From: VAZQ01 sp963753575
Lineage (GTDB): Bacteria > Pseudomonadota > Alphaproteobacteria > Rhizobiales > Xanthobacteraceae
Length of the DNA: 64,000 nt
Assembly (NCBI GenBank): GCA_963753575.1
Contig: CAVWCR010000003.1
Span: forward strand, 3,906,001 to 3,970,000
Direction: 5' to 3'
A program made the position numbers and the translations under genes. Shown one piece after another: positions 46,064 to 54,081 of the stretch (positions are counted from its first letter, which is position 1; each line of letters starts with the position of its first letter). Under the pieces are notes generated by a model. That model was not told the DNA's origin, searched no databases, and saw nothing but the letters and a program-made list of their open reading frames with translations.

Positions 46064-46094
46064 AACGCCGCCAAGTCTTTGACTTGGCGGCGTT
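46064..46094 (-). terminator. Hairpin terminator after the tRNA-Met fragment
   Basis: A perfect 14-base inverted repeat (46064-46077 and 46081-46094) with a TTT loop; on the minus strand it is followed by GCCATTTTT. It is placed exactly where a tRNA transcript would end, just 3 bases beyond the CCA end of the fragment at 46098. Confidence 0.85.
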
Positions 46095-46097
46095 ATT

Positions 46098-46152
46098 TGG
46101 TTGCGGGGATAGGATTTGAACCTATGACCTTCAGGTTATGAGCCTGACGAGC
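46098..46152 (-). tRNA. 3' fragment of tRNA-Met (CAT), an attachment-site remnant
   Basis: The minus strand carries the 3' 55 bases of a tRNA: the anticodon arm with loop CTCATAA, the variable region, the T arm with GGTTCAAATCC, the acceptor 3' strand and an encoded CCA. The D arm and the 5' acceptor strand are absent; upstream the sequence is unrelated. It cannot be a functional tRNA. This is the usual scar of an integrative element that targets the 3' half of a tRNA gene, and the DUF3489-DUF2924-recombinase module lies directly on the other side. The intact copy should lie at the other end of the element, outside this window. Confidence 0.85.
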
Positions 46153-46354
46153 CATAGCTCAAGATGCTCAGGAACGGCCAAAACCAGCAATAAGATTATC
46201 CAGAAAGGACTGGCTTTCGTCTGCCAACAGAGCGGTAGTGTGGCCAGTTCCGAGCGACAGGCGCAGCTCCGGGATCCTGCCCCGCCGGCTTGATGGCCGA
46301 GGTGGGGCTTCGGTGGTGGCGGCAGAGAACGCCGCCAAACCGAAGGAGATCCCG

Positions 46355-46756
46355 ATGCCCAAGGCAAAATCAAAGCGCAAGATTGCATCACATTCATTGG
46401 CAAGAAGGCGGTCGGCCGCAACAGCAAAGCTCGAATTACCACCCACAAAGCCGCAAAGCCCAAGCCGCCCACGCAGTCCACAGCTCGATCAGCAGCCCCG
46501 ATCATCATCCCAGCAGACAGGGCGCGACGAAAGCAAACAGGCTCGGATCATTGCGATGCTGCGAACGCCAGGCGGCGCAACCATCGATGCGATGGTTCAT
46601 GCCTCGGGCTGGCAACAGCATTCGGTACGAGGCTTCCTCGCTGGCGTCGTTCGCAAGAGGCTCGGCCTCAATCTGATTTCTGAAGCCGGTGATAGCGGTC
46701 GCGTCTATCGGATCGATGATCGTCCGGTTGATACACAAACGAACAAAGCCGCCTGA
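46355..46756 (+). CDS. DUF3489 domain protein
   Basis: 133 residues from the ATG at 46355, preceded by AAGGAGA. A basic, Ser/Pro-rich N-terminal half leads to the DUF3489 helix-turn-helix-like part: QARIIAMLRTPGGATIDAM, HASGWQQHSVRGFLAGVV and RKRLGLNLISEAG. Its role is unknown; it may bind DNA. In alphaproteobacteria it is regularly followed, as here, by a DUF2924 gene and a large serine recombinase gene, so it probably assists the recombination module. It lies five bases before the DUF2924 gene. Confidence 0.85.
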   Translation: MPKAKSKRKIASHSLARRRSAATAKLELPPTKPQSPSRPRSPQLDQQPRSSSQQTGRDESKQARIIAMLRTPGGATIDAMVHASGWQQHSVRGFLAGVVRKRLGLNLISEAGDSGRVYRIDDRPVDTQTNKAA

Positions 46757-46760
46757 TACC

Positions 46761-47261
46761 ATGCGACGGTCAAGCTCGGTCGCCCAAGACAAAAGCGACC
46801 GCCCATTGGACGAGGAGATCGCGCAACTGCGCGGTCTCGCGCTCAATGGTTTGCGGGCCCGCTGGCAGAGCATAACCGGCCGGCAGGCGCCCCCTCACCT
46901 GCCCCGGCATCTTCTGTTTGCAATGATTGCCTACCGTCTCCAGGCCGATGCATGGGGTGACCTCGATGCGGCGACCCTGCGGCTGCTGAAGAAGGTCGGA
47001 TCTGCCCGATCTGACACCGAGGTCGCTCCGTTGACAGATGCATTCGACCAGAGGCGGCGCGGACTGTTGCCGGGCACGGTCGTCACTCGGGAATGGAACG
47101 GCCACATCCATCGCGTGATGGTCACGAAGGACGGCTTTGCCTGGGAAGGCAGCACCTACGACAGTCTGTCAAAGATCGCCTGTGCCATCACCGGGACCAG
47201 TTGGAATGGGCCGCGATTTTTCGGCTTGCGGGACAAAAGCCCGACCGAGGTGAAGCGATGA
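46761..47261 (+). CDS. DUF2924 domain protein
   Basis: 166 residues from the ATG at 46761. The DUF2924 pattern is clear: EEIAQLRGLALNGLRARWQ, PHLPRHLLFAMIAYRLQ and, in the C-terminal half, PGTVVTREWNGHIHRVMV, YDSLSKIACAITGTSWNGP and FFGL. The function is unknown. Its stop codon overlaps the recombinase start (ATGA, 47258-47261), so both are made together. An in-frame ATG further upstream at 46689 lies inside the DUF3489 gene and is not used in my view. Confidence 0.88.
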   Translation: MRRSSSVAQDKSDRPLDEEIAQLRGLALNGLRARWQSITGRQAPPHLPRHLLFAMIAYRLQADAWGDLDAATLRLLKKVGSARSDTEVAPLTDAFDQRRRGLLPGTVVTREWNGHIHRVMVTKDGFAWEGSTYDSLSKIACAITGTSWNGPRFFGLRDKSPTEVKR

Positions 47262-48911
47262 TGGCCGCGAGCAAAGCCGTCCGCTGTGCGATCTATACAC
47301 GGGTTTCGACGGATTCCGGCCTCGACCAGGAGTTCAACTCACTGGACGCCCAGTACGATGCGGCATCAGCCTATATCCGCAGCCAGGCTCACGCCCATTG
47401 GACGCTGGTGCGAACACGATATGACGACGGCGGATTCTCTGGCGGCTCCACCGACCGGCCTGCGCTGCAGCGCCTGCTGGCCGACGTGGCATCGCGCAGG
47501 GTCAATGTCATCGTGGTCTACAAGGTCGACCGGCTGACGCGGTCGCTGGCGGACTTTGCCAAGCTGGTTGAACTGTTCGATGCCCATGGCGTCTCGTTCG
47601 TCTCCGTGACCCAGCAGTTCAATACCACCACCTCGATGGGGCGACTGACGCTCAATGTCCTGCTGTCATTCGCCCAATTCGAGCGGGAGGTCACCTCGGA
47701 GCGCATTCGCGACAAGGTCGCAGCTTCCAAACGAAAAGGGCTCTGGGTCGGCGGGATGGTGCCGCTCGGCTACGAACTGAAGGATGGCAAACTCCTGATC
47801 GTGAAGGAGGAGGCCGAGCAAGTCCGCACGATATTCAAGCGATACCTGGAACTCGGCAGCGTCAATCGGCTGGTGGTCGACCTTCGAGAACGCGATTTCC
47901 GAACCAAGATCCGGAAGCTGTCGACGGGCGCCACGATAGGCGGCGTTGCATTTACGCAAGGACCGCTGTTTTACATGTTGCGCAATCGCTTCTATATCGG
48001 GGAAGTCCGCTACAAGAACGAGATTTTCCCTGGCCCGCAGCCCCCGATTCTGGATCGCGAGCTGTTTGAGGCGGTGCAGGCAAAGCTGACGGAGCAATGG
48101 TCTCACCGGACCGCGACACGAAACAAGTCAGCCGCGCTGTTGTCCGGGTTGCTGTTCGACGACGCCGGGCACCCCATGACTCCGACACACGCTACCAAGA
48201 ACGGCGTCCGCTATCGGTATTACGTGTCTCAGCCTTATCTTCGCGGGCTGGCAAAGTCGGCTTCGAGCTCGGTCGGCCGGGTGCCCGCGGCGGACATCGA
48301 AGCCGCGGTGACCAAAGCGCTTGCATCGCATCTCGGCGATCGGAACCGGCACAAGGCGGATCAGAACCAAGTGGATCGCAGCACGATTGCGGCAAACGTC
48401 GCTCGAATCGAGGTCCGCAAGAACCAGTTGGCTATTCGGCTCAAATCGCCGGACGCGGATGGGGCTTCCGAGATCGACCGGGATACCGAACCCGATCAGC
48501 AGACATCAAATGGCGACACACAACGGGTCATTACTGCTGATCCCTTGGTGCAAGCCGCCATCGCGAAAGTTTCGCGAGATCCTGCTGCCACCGTCTATCC
48601 CACGTCACACAGTCCGCCCGATCAAGGCCGAGCGACGAACGGCCCTGCTCAAGGCCATCGCGCGGGGCCGAGGCTGGCTGGACGAGATCGTCTCGGGGGC
48701 GTCACAGGGTGTCGAGCAGATCGCTGCGCGGCACAAATGCAGCGTCCGTCACGTCAACATGACGATCTCAATGGCCTTCATCGCTCCGGCTCTCGTCAAG
48801 GCCGCGATTGAGGGCCGCCTTCCCCGCGGCATTGGCGTGGCGGCTTTGCGCGATGCGCCAGCAGAGTGGTCGCGCCAGTTCGAACGGCTGGGCCTGCCTC
48901 AACCAGACTGA
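47258..48911 (+). pseudogene. Large serine recombinase with a C-terminal frameshift
   Basis: From the ATG at 47258 the protein starts with the resolvase catalytic domain: AIYTRVSTDSGLDQEFN with the nucleophilic Ser17, then VYKVDRLTRSLADFAKLV and the conserved FAQFEREVTSERIRDKV. A recombinase domain (LWVGGMVPLGYELKDGK) and a zinc-ribbon-like part follow. Up to about 48530 the frame is open, and it continues to 48811 with foreign residues. In the next frame the true C-terminus reads IPWCKPPSRKFREILLPP, ALLKAIARGRGWLDEIVSG and AAIEGRLPRGIGVAALRD up to 48911. So one indel near 48535 removes the last 120 or so residues. The enzyme is probably inactive or altered, which would freeze the element in place. 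Confidence 0.85.
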
Positions 48912-49172
48912 TCAAGGCCGCTCGGACCGAGATGGATCTGGTCGATCCGCTTGGTGCACGAGGACCGGGGACAGCTGTCCCCTTTTGCCTCCCAAGCGCA
49001 TCCAGGTGGAGAGCGGCTCCCAGGAACGGGAATTTTGGGGGCAGAGACTGGCCGGCCAAATCGGCCGCATGGTCCCTGCAGAGACTGAAAGGCCAAAACC
49101 GACAGCACGAATGCCCGCTAAATGCGGGCACATCTCGCAGGTCTCTACAAATCCGAAAATGGCCAGAATGCG

Positions 49173-49247
49173 TGGTGGGCGCGACAGGGATCGAACCTGT
49201 GACCCCTACCATGTCAAGGTAGTGCTCTTCCGCTGAGCTACGCGCCC
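49173..49247 (-). tRNA. tRNA-Val (GAC), complete
   Basis: 75 bases with an encoded CCA. Acceptor GGGCGCG pairs with CGCGCCC. The D stem is GCTC/GAGC, the anticodon stem CTACC/GGTAG with loop TTGACAT (anticodon GAC), and the T arm is ACAGG-TTCGATC-CCTGT. A tRNA-Val gene is the known insertion site of the large symbiosis island in Bradyrhizobium japonicum; here it stands between accessory DNA (left) and core genes (right). No second tRNA-Val fragment is seen in the window. Confidence 0.95.
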
Positions 49248-49344
49248 GGATTGGAACGGCTGGGGAACCTCATATCGGCTCGGCCGGTATGAGGCAAGAT
49301 AGGCTTCGGACCCCAATTCTGGGCCTCCGGCCGCTTTCCGGGCC

Positions 49345-49704
49345 CTAGGCCGCCAGCATCTTGTGGACTTCGCTGACCAGTTCGCGCAGGTGCACCGGCT
49401 TGGACAGCACCTTGGCATTCTTCGGCGCCTTCGAATCCGAATTGAGCGCGACCGCGGCAAAGCCGGTGATAAACATGATCTTGATGTCTGGATCGAGTTC
49501 CGCGGCGCGGCGGGCGAGTTCGATCCCGTCCATTTCCGGCATCACGATGTCGGTGAGCAGGAGCTCGAACGGCTCCTCGCGCAGGCGCTGATAGGCCGAC
49601 AGGCCGTTGTCGTAGGAGATGACCTCGTGGCCCGCATTCTGCAGCGCCTTGACGAGGAAGCGCCTCATGTCGGTATCGTCTTCGGCCAGGAGAATCTTTG
49701 ACAT
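49345..49704 (-). CDS. cpdR: Single-domain response regulator CpdR
   Basis: 119 residues consisting only of a receiver domain. Acidic residues D9/D10, the phosphorylated Asp52 in LLLTDIVMPEMDG, Thr at FITGFAAVAL and Lys104 in VLSKPVHLREL are all in place. In Caulobacter and rhizobia CpdR controls the ClpXP-dependent destruction of cell-cycle proteins such as CtrA; its unphosphorylated form directs ClpXP to the pole. The alphaproteobacterial context, the small size and the match to the CpdR sequence (LVKALQNAGHEVISYDNG) support the name. It is divergent from the N-formylglutamate amidohydrolase gene. Confidence 0.88.
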   Translation of the reverse strand: MSKILLAEDDTDMRRFLVKALQNAGHEVISYDNGLSAYQRLREEPFELLLTDIVMPEMDGIELARRAAELDPDIKIMFITGFAAVALNSDSKAPKNAKVLSKPVHLRELVSEVHKMLAA

Positions 49705-49933
49705 CTATCGACTCATCGGCGATCGCCGCGGGCGACGCCACCCCTTCAATAGTCCCTCGCCTTCCATTAGCCGCATAGCGGGTAAACAACGGGTGAACCA
49801 AGACGAAGTTCTTGGCAGCCGGCCCGCCGCCGTGGACAATGTGGACAATAGCGTGTCTAGGGGCATATTGAAGCCAAAATAAGCCACACAAGTTGGCCTG
49901 GACGCCGCCGCCAAACGAGGCAATCCTATTGCC

Positions 49934-50821
49934 ATGCACGACGCGAAAGACGAGCTCGACCCGCCCTTCGAGATTCTCGAGCCGAGCGAGTGGCGCGGTC
50001 CGGCCGTGTTCAATTCACCCCATAGCGGAAGCGTCTATCCGCGCGCCTTCCTGACGGCGTCGCGGCTCGACGTCGGGACATTGCGCCGCTCCGAGGATTC
50101 CTTCGTCGATCAGCTTGCCCTTGGGGTGGTCGCGCGCGGCTACCCGCTGATGCGAGCTCACTTTCCGCGCTGCTATATCGACGTGAACCGGGAGCCCTAT
50201 GAGCTCGACCCGCGCATGTTCGAAGGCAGGCTTCCGTCCTTTGCCAATACCCGGTCGATGCGGGTTGCCGGCGGACTGGGTACCGTTGCACGGGTGGTGG
50301 GCGACGCGCAGGAGATCTACGGCCAGAGGCTTCCGGTCGACGACGCGATCAGGCGCATCGAGAGCCTGTACAAACCCTACCACCGCTCTCTCCGCCGCCT
50401 GTTCACGCGCGTCCATCGCGACTTCGGCGCGGCCGTCCTGATCGACTGCCATTCGATGCCGTCAGCGGCGGGAACGAAGGATGAGCGCCCGCGGGCCGAC
50501 GTCGTGCTCGGCGACCGATACGGGACCAGCTGCGCGACCGTGGTCGTGGAAACGGTCGAGGCGACGCTGCGCGGCCTCGGCTATGTGGTGAGCCGTAACA
50601 AGCCCTATGCGGGCGGCTTCATCACCGAGCACTATGGAAATCCGGCGGTGGGGCTGCATGCTCTCCAGCTCGAGATCAATCGCGCACTCTATATGGATGA
50701 GCGGCGCTTCGAGAAGTCAGCCACTTTCGCCGGTGTCGCCTCCGACCTGGAGACGCTTGCTGCAGTGCTGGCCGAGATCCCGATCTACGAGCTGCGGCCC
50801 TATCGGGCCGCAGCCGAATAG
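49934..50821 (+). CDS. N-formylglutamate amidohydrolase family protein
   Basis: 295 residues. FNSPHSGSVYPRAFL with the first metal His, RCYIDVNREPYELDPRMF and VLIDCHSMPSA with Asp/His are the family's signatures, and GGFITEHYG follows later. These metal-dependent amidases release formate from N-formyl-L-glutamate in histidine degradation (HutG) or act on related N-formyl amino acids. No hut genes are next to it, and in bradyrhizobia this gene commonly stands near cpdR, so its physiological substrate is not certain. The 229 bases before it are shared with the divergent cpdR gene. Confidence 0.88.
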   Translation: MHDAKDELDPPFEILEPSEWRGPAVFNSPHSGSVYPRAFLTASRLDVGTLRRSEDSFVDQLALGVVARGYPLMRAHFPRCYIDVNREPYELDPRMFEGRLPSFANTRSMRVAGGLGTVARVVGDAQEIYGQRLPVDDAIRRIESLYKPYHRSLRRLFTRVHRDFGAAVLIDCHSMPSAAGTKDERPRADVVLGDRYGTSCATVVVETVEATLRGLGYVVSRNKPYAGGFITEHYGNPAVGLHALQLEINRALYMDERRFEKSATFAGVASDLETLAAVLAEIPIYELRPYRAAAE

Positions 50822-50861
50822 CTGCTGGTTGGGCGCTATTCGTTGGGCTCAGGCCGCAAGG

Positions 50862-50962
50862 AAAATGGGCCGCTTGCGGGTGGCAAGCGGCCCAAAGTCT
50901 AGGGAGGAAACGCCAAGGAGGAGGCGGTATCGCAGGAAGAACCTAATGAGCGATACCGCACT
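50862..50962 (-). ncRNA. Candidate anti-Shine-Dalgarno small RNA, copy 2
   Basis: Read on the minus strand: a 10-base-pair 5' hairpin (GCGGTATCGC / GCGATACCGC) with TTCTTCCT in its loop, then CCTCCTCCTTGGCGTTTCCTCCC single-stranded in parts (anti-Shine-Dalgarno motifs CCTCC and TTTCCTCCC), then a strong GC hairpin (50867-50877 with 50883-50893) followed by ATTTTC as terminator. The same arrangement repeats about 90 bases upstream. Structure and UCCUCC-type motifs recall the alpha-r14/CcsR class of alphaproteobacterial sRNAs, which block ribosome binding on many mRNAs. The family assignment is by resemblance only. Confidence 0.6.
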
Positions 50963-51048
50963 GCAATAAACTAACAGTGCGCCGCACAAAGCGCAAGCCC
51001 CCATGTTTGCCTGCCCCGACGCCATCAACATTTGTGGGACAAACACAA

Positions 51049-51138
51049 GAAAATGGGCCGCTTGCCGATGGCAAGCGGCCCAAGTCTAGGGAGGAAACGC
51101 CCAAGGAGGGCAGCGGCAGCGGCTAAGCGCTACCGCAC
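51049..51138 (-). ncRNA. Candidate anti-Shine-Dalgarno small RNA, copy 1
   Basis: Minus-strand 5' hairpin GCGGTAGCG / CGCTGCCGC (9 pairs, one G-T), then CCTCCTTGGGCGTTTCCTCCC with two anti-Shine-Dalgarno cores, then a 12-base-pair terminator hairpin (51055-51066 with 51070-51081, loop GAT) followed by ATTTTC. The 3' 55 bases are nearly identical to copy 2, while the 5' hairpins differ in sequence but keep pairing (compensatory changes), which is good evidence for selection on RNA structure. Confidence 0.6.
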
Positions 51139-51373
51139 CGCAAAAGATGATCGCTTTGCTCCCAAAATGCAAGGGATGCTGACCTAATTTTCTATGCGAA
51201 TCTGCACATGTGACCTTCTTGCAGCACTTGGCCGTTTCACATGTAACTATATGGCCATTAAGATTAGTTGCGTGATTTCAACAGTTTAATAAAAATGCTC
51301 GGCTCACGATACGACTTTGGACGAATCACGCAGACGGCGGGCGGCTAACCGTCGCAGAGGGGACTGCCCGAAA

Positions 51374-52156
51374 ATGACGGCCATCGACTTCACGGCATTT
51401 GTAGACGAGCTCGCCTCCGTCGCAGGGGAGACCATCCTGCCTTTCTTCCGGACGGCGTTAAGCATCGACAACAAGGCCGGCCCCCACGGCTTCGACCCGG
51501 TCACGGCTGCCGACCGGGCCGCCGAAACCACCATGCGCGCCCTCATCCACCGAACTTTCCCTGGCCATGGCATCGTCGGGGAAGAATTCGGCTCGGAGCA
51601 CCCCGAAGCGGAATACGTGTGGGTGCTCGACCCGATCGACGGCACCAAGTCCTTCATCTCCGGCATGCCGGCCTGGGGGACGCTGATTGCGCTGACCCGC
51701 AACGGCGCGCCGGTATTCGGCATGATGAACCAGCCCTTCATTCAGGAGCGGTTCAGCGGTGACGGCAGGGTGGCGCACTACCGAGGGCCGGCTGGCGAGC
51801 GCGACCTGCACACGCGGCCCTGCGGGCAGCTGTCGGAGGCAGTCGTGTACACCACCAGCCCGCTCCTGATGAACGAGAAGGACCGCGCGAGCTTTCGCAA
51901 AGTCGAGGAGGCAGCGCGGCTCTCGCGCTATGGCGGCGATTGCTATGCCTATTGCCTGCTGGCAGCCGGCCACATCGACCTCGTGATCGAGACCGGACTC
52001 CAGCCGTATGATGTGATCCCGCTGGTTCCGATCATCACGGGCGCCGGCGGCATCGTCACCACCTGGGAGAACGGGAAGCCCGAAGCGGGCGGACGGATCA
52101 TCGCGGCCGGCGACAAGCGCACCCACGCTGCCGCCATTGAATTGCTGAACGGCTAG
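51374..52156 (+). CDS. hisN: Inositol-monophosphatase-family phosphatase, histidinol-phosphatase (HisN) type
   Basis: 260 residues from the ATG at 51374; the 19 residues before it in frame are Arg-rich and unlike the family. The metal sites are GIVGEEFGSE (Glu) and WVLDPIDGTKSFISG (Asp-Ile-Asp-Gly-Thr), with the third Asp in LQPYDVIPLVPIITGAGG. The GTKSFISGMPAWGTLIAL segment is typical of histidinol-phosphate phosphatases, which do the eighth step of histidine synthesis; relatives act on inositol phosphates or 3'-phosphoadenylates. The gene stands alone, followed by a palindromic repeat. Confidence 0.78.
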   Translation: MTAIDFTAFVDELASVAGETILPFFRTALSIDNKAGPHGFDPVTAADRAAETTMRALIHRTFPGHGIVGEEFGSEHPEAEYVWVLDPIDGTKSFISGMPAWGTLIALTRNGAPVFGMMNQPFIQERFSGDGRVAHYRGPAGERDLHTRPCGQLSEAVVYTTSPLLMNEKDRASFRKVEEAARLSRYGGDCYAYCLLAAGHIDLVIETGLQPYDVIPLVPIITGAGGIVTTWENGKPEAGGRIIAAGDKRTHAAAIELLNG

Positions 52157-52160
52157 CTAA

Positions 52161-52328
52161 TAGTGCCGCCGATTTGAAACTCCTACAGCCATTGCGGCAA
52201 ACGCGATTGGGAACTTCAAATCGAAAGGCGGCACTAGAATCATGGAATTGCCAGTGTGGCTTTGGTTCAGAAGTCCGCATCTCGGACTCGCGGCACAGAT
52301 GTTGCGGATTTCTGAACCGCCACACTAG
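52161..52328. repeat. Composite palindromic repeat, copy 1 (A then B)
   Basis: Unit A (52161-52236) is a long imperfect palindrome bounded by TAGTGCCGCC and GGCGGCACTA, with GATTTGAAACT / ACTTCAAATC arms. A 14-base spacer containing AATCATGGAATTGC leads to unit B (52251-52328), a second palindrome bounded by CCAGTGTGG and CCACACTAG. The final TAG is also the stop codon of the hydrolase gene on the minus strand. Confidence 0.85.
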
Positions 52329-53272
52329 CGAAATAAGGGCGAGCCCGGCACGAAAGCGTCAAACGCCGCCAGGACCTGGCCGCGAAAGCGGTCCTGCTCC
52401 ATCAAGAGCTCGTGGCGCGCGCCCGGAACGATCAGGTGCGAGCCCGCCCGCAGCCGGATTGCAAACTCATCGATCGCGGGCGTGGAAACGACCTGATCCT
52501 GACCGGCCGCTATGATCAGCATTGGTTGCCGGATATTGAGCGGATAGCCCGGAACCGCGAATTCACGCATCGCTTTGAACGCCGAATCCGCCCAGCCGAC
52601 CGTTGGCCAGCCAATCGACAGTTCGGGCCTAGCCTCCAGCACGGCGACATTGCGAGCATAGCGAACCGGATCCGACGTCAGCAGATTGCCGATGAACGGA
52701 CGGTGCATCATCACCGTGGCGTCTCCTCCGGGCACGAAGGAAGCGCCAAGTCCTGCGAGCCGCATCAGTTTGACCGCAATACGGGTAGCGCGGGCGCGCC
52801 GCAGGCCAGGCAGCGCAATCATCGGCGCAAGCAAAACCATCCGATCGAAAGTTCGATTTCCCTGATGCGCCGCGCGAATAAGAATGCTCGCACCCATTGA
52901 GTGCGCCAGCGCGAAATGCGGTGGTGGACAATCCGGAAGCACGATCTCATTGATGAAGGTGTCGAGATCGACGGCGTAATTGTCAAAGCTGCGGACGTAG
53001 CCTTTGCGCGGGTTGCGCAGTCCGCGCTGTGACAGCCCCTGCCCGCGCCAGTCGAGCGTCGCCACCGCAAAGCCGCGCGCGCGCAGGTCGCGGACGGTCT
53101 CGAAGTATTTCTCGATGAACTCGGCACGGCCCTGGAACAGGCACACGGTGCCCTTGCGTCCGGGCGGCGGCGCCCAGCGGGCAAAACGCAGCTTGACGCC
53201 ATCGGGAGTCGTGAGCATCCCGGAGACCACGTCCTCGGGCACCGGATTGGCGGGTACGGAAACGAGGGTCAT
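52325..53272 (-). CDS. Alpha/beta hydrolase, lysophospholipase-like
   Basis: 315 residues. It has RFARWAPPPGRKGTVCLFQGR, FAVATLDWRGQGLSQRG, the nucleophile elbow ALAHSMGASI, the acid in LIIAAGQDQVVSTPAID and the catalytic His in VPGARHELLMEQD. This is the PldB (lysophospholipase L2)/monoacylglycerol-lipase subgroup. The native substrate is not known; such enzymes work on membrane lipids at the inner side of the membrane. Its stop codon lies within the end of a palindromic repeat, so the repeat may serve as its transcript end. Confidence 0.85.
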   Translation of the reverse strand: MTLVSVPANPVPEDVVSGMLTTPDGVKLRFARWAPPPGRKGTVCLFQGRAEFIEKYFETVRDLRARGFAVATLDWRGQGLSQRGLRNPRKGYVRSFDNYAVDLDTFINEIVLPDCPPPHFALAHSMGASILIRAAHQGNRTFDRMVLLAPMIALPGLRRARATRIAVKLMRLAGLGASFVPGGDATVMMHRPFIGNLLTSDPVRYARNVAVLEARPELSIGWPTVGWADSAFKAMREFAVPGYPLNIRQPMLIIAAGQDQVVSTPAIDEFAIRLRAGSHLIVPGARHELLMEQDRFRGQVLAAFDAFVPGSPLFR

Positions 53273-53452
53273 GGCGAATTGGGGAGGGAGGGGCCCGTGT
53301 AGCCGCCTTATAGCAGTCCTCCCGACCGGCTCAACGAATGCAATCAGGCTGCATGATTGGGGCGGGAAAGCACCATCCAGACCTGCCCGGCGGCTGCCCG
53401 CGCGCCGCGCGTGAAACTTAAATTTTTCATTGAAAACAACGATTTAATGCCC

Positions 53453-53481
53453 CTTGCAGAGAGCAAAATGGCTCCCATATA
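53453..53481 (+). promoter_or_regulatory. RpoH (sigma-32) promoter of hsp20
   Basis: CTTG (53453-53456), 17 bases, then CCCATATA (53474-53481) agrees with the alphaproteobacterial heat-shock consensus CTTG-N17-CYTATnT. The transcript would have a leader of about 90 bases, as expected for ROSE-controlled genes. Confidence 0.7.
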
Positions 53482-53494
53482 AAAATCAGCGCAG

Positions 53495-53575
53495 GCCTCC
53501 TAAGGGCTGCGCGCAAACCGAGGTTTGGCCCAACGGGCGAACCTTCCGCATGTCGCTCACAAAGGAGGATATGCC
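53495..53575 (+). promoter_or_regulatory. ROSE-like RNA thermometer in the hsp20 leader
   Basis: The leader folds into successive short hairpins and ends with CCGCATGTCGCTC followed by ACAAAGGAGGAT just before the ATG. In ROSE elements a pyrimidine-rich TYGCT segment pairs imperfectly with the AGGAGGAT Shine-Dalgarno sequence and melts on heating. Together with the RpoH promoter upstream and an Hsp20 gene downstream, ROSE control is the obvious reading, but the family match was made by eye. Confidence 0.6.
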
Positions 53576-54040
53576 ATGCGAACGTTTGATCTTGCTCCCC
53601 TCTATCGCTCGACTGTCGGCTTTGACCGTCTGTTCTCGCTCTTCGACCAGGCTGGTCATGACGGCGCGCCCGGTTACCCGCCCTACAACATCGAGCGCAC
53701 CGGCGATAACGAGTATCGCATTACTGTCGCGGTAGCCGGCTTCTCCGAGGCCGACCTCAAAATCGAGGCCAAGGAGAGCACTCTCACCATCCGCGGCGAG
53801 AAGCAGGCCAAGACCGAGCCGGTCAAGGGCGATGTTCTTTACCAGGGCATCGCAGCGCGCACGTTCGAGCGCGTGTTCCAGCTCGCCGACTTCGTGCAAG
53901 TGAAGGGCGCCTCGCTTGAGAACGGCCTCCTGCACGTCGACTTGGTTCGGGAGATTCCCGAGGCCAAGAAGCCGCGCCAGATCCCCATCATCGGGAACGG
54001 CAAGGTCGTCGAAGCCAAGGTCGAGGCCAAGGCGGCGTAA
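53576..54040 (+). CDS. Small heat-shock protein Hsp20 (class A, IbpA-like)
   Basis: 154 residues from the ATG at 53576, with an AAAGGAGGAT site six bases upstream; the in-frame start at 53525 lies within the leader. The N-terminus MRTFDLAPLYRSTVGFDRLF is that of bradyrhizobial class A HspA/B proteins. The alpha-crystallin domain spans about residues 35-130 (PPYNIERTGDNEYRITVAVAG, in part, and LEVxx-type GLLHVDLVREIPEAKKP with the I-P-I tail). It binds unfolding proteins under heat shock as an ATP-independent holdase. RpoH and ROSE-like signals lie upstream and a terminator downstream. Confidence 0.93.
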   Translation: MRTFDLAPLYRSTVGFDRLFSLFDQAGHDGAPGYPPYNIERTGDNEYRITVAVAGFSEADLKIEAKESTLTIRGEKQAKTEPVKGDVLYQGIAARTFERVFQLADFVQVKGASLENGLLHVDLVREIPEAKKPRQIPIIGNGKVVEAKVEAKAA

Positions 54041-54081
54041 CAAGGCGGCCTGACTGAGACTTAATGCGACTTGATCGAGGG

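Noticed and set aside
46098..46152. Functional tRNA-Met
   Set aside because: The D arm and 5' acceptor strand are missing, so it cannot fold; treated as an attachment-site remnant.
50862..51138. CRISPR-like direct repeats
   Set aside because: Only two units, each with a long hairpin and terminator and no spacer pattern; sRNA duplication fits better.
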